A stretch of 64,000 nucleotides of DNA from Ovis canadensis. Its lineage: Eukaryota > Chordata > Mammalia > Artiodactyla > Bovidae. The notes under the pieces are model-generated. The model worked only from the letters and a program-made list of their open reading frames with translations. It was not told where the DNA came from and did no database searches. Location: NCBI RefSeq assembly GCF_042477335.2, contig NC_091246.1:173659001-173723000 (forward strand), given 5' to 3'. A program made the translations under genes and the position numbers. Each line of letters begins with the position of its first letter. The first letter of the stretch is position 1. Positions 1 through 10,830 of the stretch are shown here, one piece after another.

Positions 1-144
1 TAATTCTATATTTATAATACTTTCATTCTATTCCTTCTTTGCTTATACTGAAATCAATGATAGATGTTGAAATAGAGTCAAAATTTTCTCTGTATCATTT
101 GAAACGAACACGCCTTACCTCCTTTGGTGTGTTAATGTACTACT

Positions 145-356
145 GCTACAGCTGCTGCTGCTCAGTCACTTCAGTTGTGTCTGACTGTGTGACCCTGTGG
201 ACTATTGCCTATCAGGCTCCTCTGTCCTTGGGATTCTCCAGGCAAGAGAACTAGAGTGGGTAGCCATGCCCTCCTCCAGGGATCTTCCCTACCCAGTGAT
301 GGAACCCAGGTCTCCTGACAGGCAGAGTCTTTACCACTGAGCCACCCAGGAAGCCC
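145..356 (-). mobile_element. Bov-tA SINE
   Basis: Reverse-strand tRNA-derived ruminant SINE. Reading the minus strand, the head starts with the complement of the ggaagccc at 349-356, runs through the tRNA-like A box (tggctcagtggta-type, complement of 331-345) and passes into the BovA core, ending in the gctcag/cagtcactt block near 160. The left side carries a short ctg repeat (152-162), the usual 3' tail microsatellite. An imperfect duplication (atgtactactg near 135 and atgttactg at 357) may be the TSD. Confidence 0.93.
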
Positions 357-394
357 ATGTTACTGTAATAAATACATTAATTTATTTTTTAATG

Positions 395-2780
395 TCAAGT
401 AATCTTTGCATTCCCGAGATAAACAAACTTTGTCATAATTTTACACATTTACTATTTTGACCAAATAATATTTTATATAGGATTTGTGCATCGCTACTCA
501 TGAGTTAAGTTGCTCTTTAAGTTTCTTTGTTTTCAAATAATGTGTATTCTTCAGTTGTTGGATACAATGGTTAGTAGATTCAAAGTAAATATAAAGTTTA
601 AGATCGTGGTATCCACATCATTCTCTACATTTACTGATTTTTTTGTCTGCTTCTTCTATTAATTATTGAGAGAGATATGTTAAATTATGCCAATATAATA
701 GCGGAGTTCCACCTTTGCATTATTTTTGCAATTTTCCATTATGTATAAAAACTATTATTTTGATGCATGCAAATTTTAACATATCTTTCTGATGAGCCTG
801 AACATTTTGTAGTCATCATCTAGATTTAATAATAATGCTTTTCAAACTTTATGTCCATTTTGTCTAAGATTAATATAAAAACACGTCAACTGTTATTATC
901 TGCCAGGTGTCTCTTTTCCATCATTTACCTTTCAACATCAGTTCATCCTGATGTTTTAGACATATCTTCTGTTGATAGAATATAGCTTGTTTTTTTAATC
1001 CATTATGATCATCTTTGTCATTTAGCTGGATCATTTTTTCTTTTGTAGTTATTTGAGTATTGAGAAGCTTAGAATCACCCTTTCATCTTATTTTAGGCAT
1101 ATTACATTTTAACCTTTTATATGCTATATTTTATCCTAACTGTATCTTTTCTCTATCCGTTTATTACTATAAGATTAAAACTTGTAATATCTACAACTTT
1201 AATCGTCATCCTAGAAATTTTAAATGCCTATTTCATTTACCAATGTCAAATATTAATCTATATTCTTATATTTTTTCAAATAATAAAAACTTAAAATGCA
1301 AACTACCATCAACTTTGATTTATCTTTTATACCATCTGGTTAAATAATTTATTCTAGTTTATTTTTAATAATTTTACAGTTTATTATTGTTTATATATAA
1401 AATTATGTTCAATGCTATTGGCCATTACTTCACTTTAGTGAGAATATGCTGATGTTTAGCTTTCTTGTCTGTAATTTCTTGGTTCATAAAATCTTTTAGA
1501 TTTATACTTATATTTCTCTATATACTAAAATTATGTCTCTGTTATTTCTTTGTGGATGGGATTACCAGTTTCCTAGGACAGTATCCATGTATGCCAGTTA
1601 TCATGAAATAATAATATTTACTCTTTCATTCCCCAAATTGCTTGGACAAATAATTGTGATATTTTTGCCTAATCTAAATACTATTTCTCTGAATTCGTTA
1701 AGAACATTATCCTTTTGGATTTGCTGTTTCTGCAACCAATATGTTTTTAGTTGGTTGTTTCTACAGTTTCACTGTACCATGCCTAAGGTTGAATTTCTTT
1801 ATATATTTCCTCCTCCTTTTCTTGTGCTTCCTATTCTATGTATTGATGTATTTTATCAAATATGAAAATTTATCACTCATTATCTTTTGTAATAATCCTT
1901 TTCATTCTGTTTCTTCTCTTTCTGATTAGTCAGTTAACTTTTCCATCATAACTCTTGTCTTCATTGGTCTTAACATTCTTTCATATTTTTTTATCTCTTT
2001 CTTGGCTATATTCAATATAATTCCTATAGATTTGTTTCCCAGTTCATTAATCCACTATTAGGTTTTAAATATTAATTAGTATATTTTAAAATTTCTAAAA
2101 TATCTATATACTTTTCAAGTGTACTTGTTCCTTTTATAATCAATTGCTTTTTACTCATTTTTATTTTCTTTTATTCATTTTGATACATATTATTTGTATC
2201 AGATAATTTCATGACCTGAAATCTACTTTTGTGAAGTCTTCATATCCTATTTATTATTTTGCCAAACTCTTACTCATGGTTGCTTGATTTACTGTGAGTT
2301 TAGAAATTATTTTTTTTACATATGTTATTATTACTTAAAAATTTATCTATGGAGATTCTTTTAGGATTAAATGGAAGAGATAAGTCCAGAGAAGATTTTC
2401 AGAAACTTCTACCAAGGTGATTATAATGTGGGAATATTTCAAATTCTTAGCTTGAGATTTCAGTGGTTGTTTTTTTACTGCCATTTGCTTGTTTTGTAGC
2501 TTGTTTTGTTTTTGTCACTCTCAGTAAATATAAGACTACCACTCTTTAGTAAACAAGGCCAAGAACCTATGTCAGAGCAGGATACTGGTTGTGAATTTTC
2601 ACCATCAGTCTTCTTCTCTATCTCCTTGAAGTGGATTTATTTTTATTTTGTCCTTTATACTCATAATGTAGCCTTTTGGTGTTGTCATTATATCAAGGGA
2701 GTAAAATGATCTCCTTATGTGGGTCTTTGTTTTGCTTTTGATCCCTGTTCCCAGAAGACCTTTAAAGCAGTTAGTCACCT
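395..2780 (-). mobile_element. Ancient L1 LINE fragment (L1M-like), antisense
   Basis: AT-rich DNA that I recognise as a strongly diverged L1 in reverse orientation. The stretch at 400-530 resembles antisense L1 reverse-transcriptase DNA (tttgcattcccgagataaac). 600-700 resembles antisense endonuclease DNA (complement of the GDFN region, ending attattgagagagatatg). 940-1030 resembles the early endonuclease segment (cttgtttttttaatccat). From 1030 to about 2700 the resemblance to the 5' part of old L1M elements is weaker but continues in order. No frame is open over a useful length, so the forward-strand open stretches at 1060-1347 and 1533-1865 are chance products of AT-rich DNA. Right boundary uncertain. 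Confidence 0.65.
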
Positions 2781-2787
2781 TTACAGT

Positions 2788-2904
2788 TGTAGGGAAGGAA
2801 ACCTGAAACTTCCTTTTGTCCCTTTTAGGTTCTTTGGCTGTTCTAATGATTAACTTGAGATAAAACAGATTAACAGGAGAACAAAAAATTTAATTTATTA
2901 TGTA
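2788..2904 (+). mobile_element. Old LTR, 5' half (split by nested BovB)
   Basis: Starts TGTAGGG after cagt (2784-2787). It contains agattaacaggaga (2867-2880), which recurs exactly at 63206-63219 in a second copy. The element is cut at 2904 by BovB and resumes near 6797. I recognise the pattern as a mammalian ERVL/MaLR-type solo LTR but cannot name the family. Without the inserted BovBs it would be about 480 bp. Confidence 0.6.
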
Positions 2905-3436
2905 CTTGTTGCCATTCAGTCGCTCAGCTGTGTCTGACTCTTTGCAACACCATGAACTGCAGCACACCAGGCTTCCACGTTCTTTACCATCTCCCAGAGC
3001 TTGTTCAAACTCATGTCCATTGAGTCAGTGGTACAGTCCAACCATCTCATGCTCTGTCGTCCCCTTCTCCTCCTGCCCCCCATCCCTCCCAGCATCAGAG
3101 TCTTTTCCAATGAGTCAACTCTTCACATGAGGTGCCCAAAGTACTGGAGCTTCAGCTTTAGCATCATTCCTTCCAAAGAAATCCCAGGGTTGATCTCCGT
3201 CAGAATGGACTGGTTGGATCTCCTTGCAGTCCAAGGGACTCTCAAGAGTCTTCTCCAACACCACAGTTCAAAAGCATCAATTCTTCAGCGCTCAGCCTTC
3301 TTTGAAGTCCATCTCTCACATCCATACTTTACTGGAAAAACCATAGCTTTGACTGTACAGACCTTTGCCAGCAAAATGATGTCTTTGTTTTTTAATATGC
3401 TATATAGGTTTATCATGGCTTTTCTTCCAGGGAGCA
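2905..3436 (-). mobile_element. Older BovB, 3' part (split by a younger BovB)
   Basis: Reverse-strand BovB 3' end: the RT C-terminal region and 3' terminus, from the gtcgctcag-like terminus near 2920 to tttcttccagggagca at 3421-3436. The rest of the same element continues at 6641-6791 (agcatcttcaactttcatgg), so one 5'-truncated copy has been split. The short repeat atgta flanks the whole older element (2900-2904 and 6792-6796). The coding frame survives only in pieces. Confidence 0.9.
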
Positions 3437-3448
3437 GTCCAGTTCAGT

Positions 3449-3976
3449 TCAGTCGCTCAGTCGTGTCCGACTCTTTGTGACCCCATGTATCACAGCACAC
3501 CAGGCCTCCCTGTCCACCAACGCCTGGAGTTCACTCAGACCCACATCCATCAAGTCAGTGATGCCATCCAGCCATCTCATCCTCTGTCGTCCCCTTCTTC
3601 TCCTGCCCCCAATCCCTCCCAGCATCAGAGTCTTTTCCAATGAGTCAACTCTTCACATGAGGTGGCCAAAGTACTGGAGTTTCAGCTTTAGCATCATTCC
3701 TTCCAAAGAAATTCCAGGGCTGATCTCCTTCAGAATGGACTGGTTGGATCTCCTTGCAGTCCAAGGGACTCTCAAGAGTCTTCTCCAACACCACAGTTCA
3801 AAAGCATCAATTCTTCGGCACTCAGCCTTCTTCACAATCCAACTCTCACATCCATACATGACCACAGGAAAAACCATAGCCTTGACTAGACGGACCTCTG
3901 TTGGCAAAGTAACATCTCTGCTTTTGAATATGATATCTAGGTTGGTCATAACTTTTCTTCCAAGGAGTGCGTACAT
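3449..3976 (-). pseudogene. BovB ORF, C-terminal domain (broken)
   Basis: C-terminal end of the BovB polyprotein, downstream of the reverse transcriptase. The reverse frame at 3976-3653 begins MYALLGRKVM, passes MVFPVVMYGCESW and [19 protein letters not shown], and ends GHLM at a stop. The next frame at 3640-3449 begins [17 protein letters not shown] and ends SRTRLSD, the usual BovB C-terminus. The G-rich and R-rich stretch suggests nucleic-acid binding; that is inference. The frame is cut between the two pieces. No function is expected. Confidence 0.85.
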
Positions 3977-5425
3977 CTTTTAATTTCATGGCTGCAGTCA
4001 CCATATGCAGTGATTTTGGAGCCCGAGAAAATGAAGTCTGACACTGTTTCCACTGTGTTCCCATCTATTTCCCATAAAGTGATGGGACCAGATGCCATGA
4101 TCTTCGTTTTCTGAATGTTGAGCTTTAAGCCAACTGTTTTGCTATCCTCTTTCACTTTCATCAAGAGGCTTTTTAGTTCCTCTTCACTTTCTGCCATAGG
4201 GTGGTATCATCTGGATATCTGAGGTTATTGATATTTATCCCAGAAATCTTGATTCCAGCTTGTGCTTCTTCCAGCCCAGGGTTTCTAATGATGTACTCTG
4301 CATATAAGTTAAATAAGCAGGGTGACAATATACAACCTTGACATACTCCTTTTCCTATTTGGAACCAGTCTTTTGTTTCATGTCCAGTTCTAACTGTTGC
4401 TTCCTGACCTGCACATAGGTTTCTCAAGAGGCAGATCAGGTGGTCTGGTATTCTCATCTCTTTCAGGATTTTCCACAGTTTTGTGATCCACAGAGTCAAA
4501 GGCTTTGGCATAGTCAATAAAGCAGAAATAGATGTTTTTCTGGAACTCTATTGCTTTTCTGATGATCCCACAGATGTTGGGAATTTGATCTCTGGTTCCT
4601 CTGCCTTTTCTAAAACCAGCTTGAACATCTGGAAGTTCATGGTTCACATACTGCTGAAGCCTGGCTTGGAGAATTTTGAGCATTACTTTACTAGCATGTG
4701 AGATGAGTGCAATTGTGCGGTAGTTTGAGCATTCTTTGGCATTGCCTTTCTTTGGGATTGGAATGAAAACTGACCTTTTCCAGTCCTGTGGCCACTGCTG
4801 AGTTTTCCAAATTTGCTGGCATTTTGAATGTAGCACTTTCATAGCATCATCTTTCAGGATTTGAAATAGCTCAACTGGAATTCCATCACCTCCACTAGCT
4901 TTGTTCAGTAGTGATGATTTCTAAGTCCCATTTGACTTCACATTCCAGGATGTCTGGGTCTAGGTGAGTGATCACACCATCGTGATTATCTTGGTCGTGA
5001 AGATCTTTTTGGTATAGTTCTTCTGTCTATTCTTGCTACGTCATCTTAATATCTTCTGCTTCTATTAGGTCCATACCATTTCTGTCCTTTATTGAGCCCA
5101 TGTTTGCATGAAATGTTCCTTCGGTGTCTCTAATTTTTTTGAAGAGATCTCTAGTCTTTTCCATTCTATTGTTTTCCTCTATTTCTTTGCATTGATCTCT
5201 GAGGAAGGCTTTCTTATCTCTTCTTGTTTTTCTTTGGAATTCTGCATTCAGATGCTTATATCTTTCCTTTTTTCCTTTGCTTTCCTCTTCTCTTCTTTTC
5301 TCAGCTATTTGTAAGGCCTCCTCAGAGAGCCATTTTGCTTTTTTGCTTTTCTTTTCCATGGGGATGGTCTTGATTTTTGTCTCCTGTATAATGTCACTAA
5401 CCTCTGTCCACAGTTCATCAGGCAC
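3946..5425 (-). pseudogene. BovB reverse transcriptase, frameshifted
   Basis: Reverse-strand RT region in at least four frames. 5425-5036 is a charged linker rich in K, R and E (KKSKKAKWLSEEAL). After a break, 4842-4390 carries QDWKRSVFIPIPKKGNAKE, SNYRTIALISHASKVMLKIL, the fingers-like QAGFRKGRGTRDQI and the motif A aspartate in FCFIDYAKAFDSVDH. The frame then shifts to 4517-4173 with motif B (GVCQGCILSPCLFNLYAEYI) and a motif C reading YPDD instead of the usual YADD. It shifts again to 4197-3946 (LKLNIQKTKIMASGP). Motif order and spacing are those of an RTE-clade RT. The frameshifts make it a dead gene. Confidence 0.9.
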
Positions 5426-5452
5426 TCTATCTATCAGATCTAGTCCCTTATA

Positions 5453-6468
5453 TCAATTTCTCACTTCCACTGAATAATCATAAGGAATTTGATTTAGGTC
5501 ATACCTGAATGGTCTAGTGGTTTTCCCTACTTTCTTCAATTTCAGTCTGAATTTGGCAATAATAAGTTCATGATCTGAGCCACAGTCAGCTCCTGGTCTT
5601 GTTTTTGTTGACTGTATAGAGCTTCTCCATCTTTGGCTGCAAAGAATATAAACAATCTGATTTCGGTGTTGACCATCTGGTGATGTCCATGTGTAGAGTC
5701 TTCTCTTGTGTTGTTGGAAGAGGGTGTTTGCTATGACCAGTGCATTTTCTTGGCAAAATTCTATTAGTCTTTGCCCTGCTTCATTCCACATTCCAAGGCA
5801 AATTTGCCTGTTACTCCAGGTATTTCTTGACTTCCTACTTTTGCATTCCAATCCCCTATAATGAAAAGGACATCTTTTGGGGGTGTTAGTTCTAAAAGGT
5901 CTTGTAGGTCTTCATAGAACCGTTCAACTTCAGCTTCTTCAGCATTACTGGTTGGGGCATAGACTTGGATTACCATGATATTGAATGGTTTGCCTTGGAA
6001 GCGAACAGAGACCATTCTGTCGTTTCTGAGATTGCATCCAAGTACTGCATTTCGGACTCTTGTTGACCATGATGGCTGCTCCATTTCTTCTAGGGGATTC
6101 CTGCCCGCAGTAGTAGATATAATAGTCATCTGAGTTAAATTCACCCATTCCAGTCCATTTTAGTTCGCTGACTCCTGACTCTTGCTTCTATCACCAGTCA
6201 CATCCACAACTGGGTATTGTTTTTGCTTTGGCGCCATCCCTTCATTCTTTCTGGAGTTATTTCTCCACTGATCTCCAGTAGCATATAGGGCACCTACTGA
6301 CCTGGGGAGTTCCTCTTTCAGTATCCTATCATTTTGCCTTTTCATACTGTTCATGGGGTTCTCAAGGCAAGAATACTGAAGTGGTTTGCCATTTCCTTCT
6401 CTAGTGGACCACATTGTGTCAGACGTCTCCACCATGCCCGCCCGACTTGGGTTGGCCCCACATGGCAT
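5453..6468 (-). pseudogene. BovB N-terminus and APE-type endonuclease, frameshifted
   Basis: N-terminal half of the BovB protein, which nicks target DNA for target-primed reverse transcription. The frame at 6468-6160 contains GKPLQYSCLENPMNSMKRQ, then a deletion. 6144-5764 has MVIQVYAPTSNAEEAEVERF and the conserved GDWNAKVG. The reading then shifts near 5800 to 5851-5453, which has TWTSPDGQHRNQ, followed by VYI where the family has an IDYI-type aspartate, and GSDHELIIAKF with the SDH motif intact. The replaced aspartate and the frameshift both argue against activity. Confidence 0.88.
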
Positions 6469-6640
6469 GGCTTAGTTTCAGTGAGTTAGATAAGGCTGTG
6501 GTCCTAGTGTGATTAGATTGACTAGTTTTCTGTGATTATAGTTTCAGTGTGTCTGCCCTCTTGCAACACCTACCGTCTTACTTCGGTTTCTCTTACCTTA
6601 GACGTGGGGCTCTTACCTTGGACGAGGGTTTCAGGGAGCA

Positions 6641-6791
6641 AGCATCTTCAACTTTCATGGCTGCAGTCACTGTCTGCAGTGATTTTGAAGCCCAAGAAAA
6701 TAGTCTGTCACAGTTTTCATTCCCCCACCCCCACCCTGCCATCTTTTTGCCATGAAGTGATGGGAACTTATGCCATGATTTTAGTTTCTTA
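6641..6791 (-). mobile_element. Older BovB, 5' remainder after the nested insertion
   Basis: Continuation of the BovB interrupted at 3436. It starts agcatcttcaactttcatgg and continues through ccatgaagtgatgggaac and ccatgattttagtttc, the same order as in other BovB copies (for example 8517-8660). It ends about 1 kb from the 3' terminus, so the older element was already 5'-truncated before the younger one landed in it. Confidence 0.88.
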
Positions 6792-6796
6792 ATGTA

Positions 6797-7166
6797 TATG
6801 AGGACTCATAAAAATATGAGACTCAAAAAAGTGACCAAAGTAGGTTGCTTGTATACCCTTTAGGCAAAGACCCAATATATTTGTTAAGAATTAATAAAAC
6901 AAAAGAGTTTGGGCTTGGCTAATTAGTGGAGAAGTAACAAGGTTTGTTACATGGATTTCTTCATCCTGCATTCCCTATCTCTAGTGAGAAGCATTTTGCT
7001 GTATCTCTGGGAGAGCACATTTCGCATGAGGGATTCATATCTTGCTTCAGGGATACAAAGGAGGATCAAATTGTCCTTGCATCTGCTATTTTTTAAGTCA
7101 TAATTCAAGATCATCAGTGTACCAAGTAGCATAGTTTAGGGTGGCATATTTTACTTCTCTTTACCA
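6797..7166 (+). mobile_element. Old LTR, 3' half
   Basis: Resumes the LTR interrupted at 2904. aaaaaagtgac at 6825-6835 recurs at 63288-63298 in the second copy at a similar distance from the shared agattaacaggaga. The element ends ..gggtggcatattttacttctctttacca and is followed by cagt (7167-7170), matching the cagt before 2788, as a 4 bp LTR target duplication would. The minus-strand open frame at 6947-7132 lies inside it and is not a gene. Confidence 0.55.
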
Positions 7167-7482
7167 CAGTCAGCAAATATCCACAATATGTATGAATGAT
7201 GTCAGATGCCCTTTAATTCTCTAATTTCGTTCATTTTATTAGTCTTTGACCTCAGAGTATCCCCTACTGTCTTACCAGCTCTAAATATTTATACTTTTCA
7301 GAAAGCTGAATTATAAATATTTGTTGCTCTTTTATGTCCTCCAAAGCCGCAACGTTAAATTTATCATTAAACAAAATTAGAAAAAAAGCTACATTTTCCA
7401 AAATATGTTATACATAACAATTTTACTCCTCTTTTTAATTTTCATCCTAAAATTTAAACATAGGTATTTGGATGTAATGTAA
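7167..7482. other. Unassigned AT-rich DNA
   Basis: No repeat family, long frame or regulatory motif recognised. Confidence 0.5.
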
Positions 7483-7671
7483 TGATGGCTCAGTGGCTAA
7501 AGAATCCACCTGTAATGCAGGAGACATGGGTTTTATTTCTGGCTTGGGAATATTCCCTGGAGGATGGCATGGCAACCCACTGCAGTGTTCTTGCCATGAA
7601 AATCCCATTGACAGAGGAGACTATGGGGCTACTGTCCATGTGATCACAAAGAGTCAACACACTGAAGCAAC
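7483..7671 (+). mobile_element. Bov-tA SINE, slightly 5'-truncated
   Basis: Starts at atggctcagtggctaaagaa (A box region, lacking the first ~10 bp) and contains a degraded B box (gggttttatttctgg). It continues into the BovA core (ggcaacccactgcagtgttc) and ends near acactgaagcaacagag. More diverged than its neighbours. The 68-codon forward frame here is SINE-derived. Confidence 0.9.
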
Positions 7672-8012
7672 AGAGTACATATACACAATTTTGACCTAAG
7701 TAATAAGATAATAAAATATTTCCCTGATAATCCCTAGGAAGATATTATAGATGATATACTTGAAGTAGGCTGCAGATTACTTTGATTTTAAAATGGTACA
7801 CTGATAAAATATATTCCCATTAAATATTCTGATAGAATATTTTTGTATTCAATGTCATTTTAAAAATTCTACTTGCAGTGGGAGAATGAAAACATAGCAG
7901 TGAATTAGCAGTCATATAAATAAGCAGTGATGAAAGGTCAAGTCTGCTAACCATGCATTACAAATCATAACAAAATAGACTGCATTTTATGAATAAATGA
8001 TTGATTTTCTTA
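7672..8012. other. Unassigned AT-rich spacer
   Basis: No repeat or coding signal recognised between the SINE and the next BovB. Confidence 0.5.
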
Positions 8013-8707
8013 TTGTTCACTCACTCAGTTGTGTCCAACTCTTTGCAGTCCCATGGACTGCAGCACACCAGGCTTCCCTATCCATCATCAACTCTCGGAG
8101 TTTCCTCAAACTCATACCTATTGAGTGGGTGATAACCATCCAGCCATCTCGTCCTCTGTCATCCCCTTCTTCTGTTGCCTTCAATCTTTCCCAGTGTTAA
8201 GGTCTTTTCTAATAAGTCAGCTCTTCACATCAGGTGACCGAAAAAATGGAGCTTCAGTTTCAGCATCAGTCCTTCCAGTGAACATTCAGGGTTGATAGCC
8301 TTGCAGTCCAAGCGACTGTCAAGAGTTTTCCCCAACACCACAGTTAAAAAGCATCAGTTCTTCAGTGCTCAGCCTTCTTTATGGCCAAACTCTCACATTT
8401 ATACATGACTACTGGAAAAATCATAGCTTTGACTAGATGGACCTTTGTCGGCAAAGTAATGTCTCTGCTTTTTAATACACTGTCTAGGTTTGCCATAGAT
8501 TTTCTTCCAAGAAGCAAGCATCTTTTAATTTTCATGGCTGCAGTCACCATCTGCAGTTATTTTGAAGCCCAAGAAAATGAAGCCCCTATATCCATTGTTT
8601 CCCCATCTGTTTGCCCTGAAGTGATGGGACCAGTTGCCATGATCTTAGATTTTTGAATGTTGAGGTTTAAGCCAATTGTTCACTCTCTCTCCTCTTTCAA
8701 CTCATCA
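8013..8707 (-). mobile_element. BovB LINE, 5'-truncated, old
   Basis: Reverse-strand BovB 3' ~700 bp, from ttgttcactcactcagttgt (3' terminus) through ccaacaccacagttaaaaag to gaagtgatgggaccagttgc and a 5' truncation near 8707. Several small deletions, for example the loss between aacattcagggttgata and gccttgcagtccaagcg near 8297, and many substitutions suggest an old copy. Reverse frames 8362-8550 and forward frames 7997-8200 and 8381-8656 are debris and antisense of the BovB ORF. Confidence 0.93.
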
Positions 8708-8769
8708 TGATCATGGTAATTAAGAAATGTTAAGAAAATATTATCATTTTTTACCATGTATTTCATTGT

Positions 8770-8980
8770 GGGCTTCCCTGGTGGCTCAGTAGTAAAGAAT
8801 TCACCAGCCAGTGCAGGAGACATGGGTTCATTCCCTGGGCCAGGAAGATTCCCCTGAGTAGGAAATGACAACCCACTCTAGTATTCCTGCCTAGGAAATC
8901 CCATGGACACAAGAGCCTCGTGGGCTACAGTCCATGGGGTCACAAAAGAATCAGACACAACTTAGGAACTAAACAACAAT
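8770..8980 (+). mobile_element. Bov-tA SINE
   Basis: Complete head gggcttccctggtggctcag, B-box-like ggttcattccc, BovA core and the 3' end cacaacttaggaactaaaca. tttcat before (8761-8766) and after (8982-8987) is a possible short TSD. Confidence 0.95.
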
Positions 8981-9859
8981 CTTTCATCATACATAGATTT
9001 ACCACATAAGAAATATTAGTTTCTTATAATTGTTAGTTTTGGTAAGATTGGTAAATACTCTTTTAAAACTTAATTCTCTTCAAAAAACTGAGCAAAAGTA
9101 GCTAAAATTTTATGACTAGAGCGTTTGAGTCATATAAATATTCTAAGATGATCATGCATTGAAAATCTGTATAAGGTTTATCTGAATTTACATCACTTTT
9201 GAGTTCTGTGGTTAATGCTTTGTAACAACCTGTACTTCGAATATAATTTGAAATTTCTTTTCTTTTTATGAAACATACTTACATAAGCATTACATGGCTT
9301 TGCTAAGAAATCTTTTATGTATGAGCCTGAGTATATTTTATAGGTCTGAGAGAAAATGTAAAATTGAAGGCTTATATGGATTAAGAAAGGAGACTCAAAT
9401 GTTCAGAGGCCCCAAGTCATCACTTTGCTTCTCATGTTAATAAGAGAATGTTCTTTGCTTGTATTAGAGTGCTTTACAATTCCAAAGTAATGAACAATGT
9501 GCTTTGTTATTTCTTAAAATGTCCTCTTTTCTCAGGCTAAAATGCTTTAATTCTTTTAATGTTAGAACACAGCTATTGCTCTCTTAAAAAGAAATAGTTT
9601 TATTTAAGGAGTTGATGATCTGATAACCTGAATAAGTATAAATCACTCTTGAAGTACCTGCATCTTGGTTTTAAAATTAAAATGCACTTTAGGTGAAAAT
9701 GAGGCTTTTTGCTTACTTTCAAAGAAATTATGTGAATGTAACTTTTCTCTCTGCCCCTAACTACATCATTCCCAAACTAGTCCACAGACTTCCTTTTTGC
9801 TGCCTGTTATGTTACTGAGGACAAAGCTGGTATCACTTTTCATTTCAAATACCAGCTGA
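8981..9859. other. Unassigned unique-looking DNA
   Basis: About 880 bp with no recognised young repeat. No frame above 60 codons and no obvious splice-bounded exon. The left 8 bp of the next TSD (ccagctga, 9852-9859) ends it. Confidence 0.5.
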
Positions 9860-10449
9860 ATTCAGTTCAGTTCAGTTCAGTCGCTCAGTCGTGTCCGACT
9901 CTCTGAGACCCCATGATCGCAGCACACCAGGCCTCCCTGTCCATCACCGTCTCCCGGAGTTCACTCAGACTCATGTCCATTGAGTCTGTGATTCCATCCA
10001 GCCATCTCATCCTCAGTCGTCCCCTTCTCCTCCTGCCCCCAATCCCCCCCAGCTTCAGAGTCTTTTCCAATGAGTCAACTCTTTTCATGAGGTGGCCAAA
10101 GTACTGGAGCTTCAGCTTCAGCATCATTCCTTCCAAAGAAATCCCAGGGTTGATCTCCGTCAGAATAGACTGGTTGGATCTCCTTGCAGTCCAAGGGACT
10201 CTCAAGAGTCTTCTCCAACACCACTGTTCAAAAGCATCAATTCTTTAGTGCTCAGCCTTCTTCACAGTCCAACTCTCACATCCATACATGACCACAGGAA
10301 AACCATAGCCTTGACTAGACGGACCTTAGTCGGCAAAGTAATGTCTCTGCTTTTGAATATGCTATCTAGGTTGGTCATAACTTTTCTTCCAAGGAGTAAG
10401 CATCTTTTAATTTCATGGCTACAGTCACCATCTGAAGTGATTCTGGAGC
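9860..10449 (-). mobile_element. BovB LINE, 5'-truncated, young
   Basis: 590 bp reverse BovB 3' end, opening with the tandem ttcag tail (attcagttcagttcagttca) and stopping at ttctggagc. ccagctga is duplicated at 9852-9859 and 10450-10457, the target site; the last base or two could also be BovB. Low divergence: the reverse frame 10205-9885 reads 106 codons from [15 protein letters not shown] through [16 protein letters not shown]. Confidence 0.95.
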
Positions 10450-10457
10450 CCAGCTGA

Positions 10458-10830
10458 GTTACATAAAGACAAATAAAAATGCTCTAGATTAGAAAATGAC
10501 ATAACTTTTATCTCCAGATTTGTTTTTGTTTTGTTTACATTTCTATCTATCACATATCCTCTGCTATTATTTTATTAATTTCAAGATCCCATTTCAATAT
10601 AATACCTTTTCTTTAAAAATATATATCTATTCATTCTTAAAATCAAATTCATATTAAAATTCTTTTATGAAATAATTTAGCCATATGAATAGTCCTGTGA
10701 AGTGAACTTTATGAATAAGATAATATTTTAAAATATTTTCTTTTTATATAAATCATTATAGAATGTTTTCAGTGGTTGAAAATTTGAATCAATTTTAACA
10801 ATCTAAAGAGAATCCTTTAGATAATTGCTA
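10458..10830. other. Unassigned AT-rich DNA
   Basis: Nothing recognised; A+T rich with several ATATAT-type runs near 10615 and 10745. Confidence 0.5.

Larger units (their letters stand above)
3437..6631 (-). mobile_element. BovB LINE, near full length (3.2 kb)
   Basis: The largest and most complete element in the window. Read on the minus strand it has a 5' UTR (about 6631-6470), an N-terminal coding part, an APE-type endonuclease, a reverse transcriptase, a C-terminal domain and the 3' terminus with the ctgaactg-type tail at 3437-3455. The exact 9 bp duplication cagggagca lies at 3428-3436 and 6632-6640 and joins the two halves of the older BovB, so the ends are well fixed. The 3195 bp length is about that of the family. 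A deletion of roughly 120 bp relative to the consensus I remember lies near 6165-6175. The frame is broken several times, so the copy is not autonomous. Confidence 0.95.

Noticed and set aside
3477..3983. 168-codon forward open frame, the longest in the window
   Set aside because: It is antisense to the BovB C-terminal ORF, and the same frame appears opposite other BovB copies. It has no start context, domain or splice structure.
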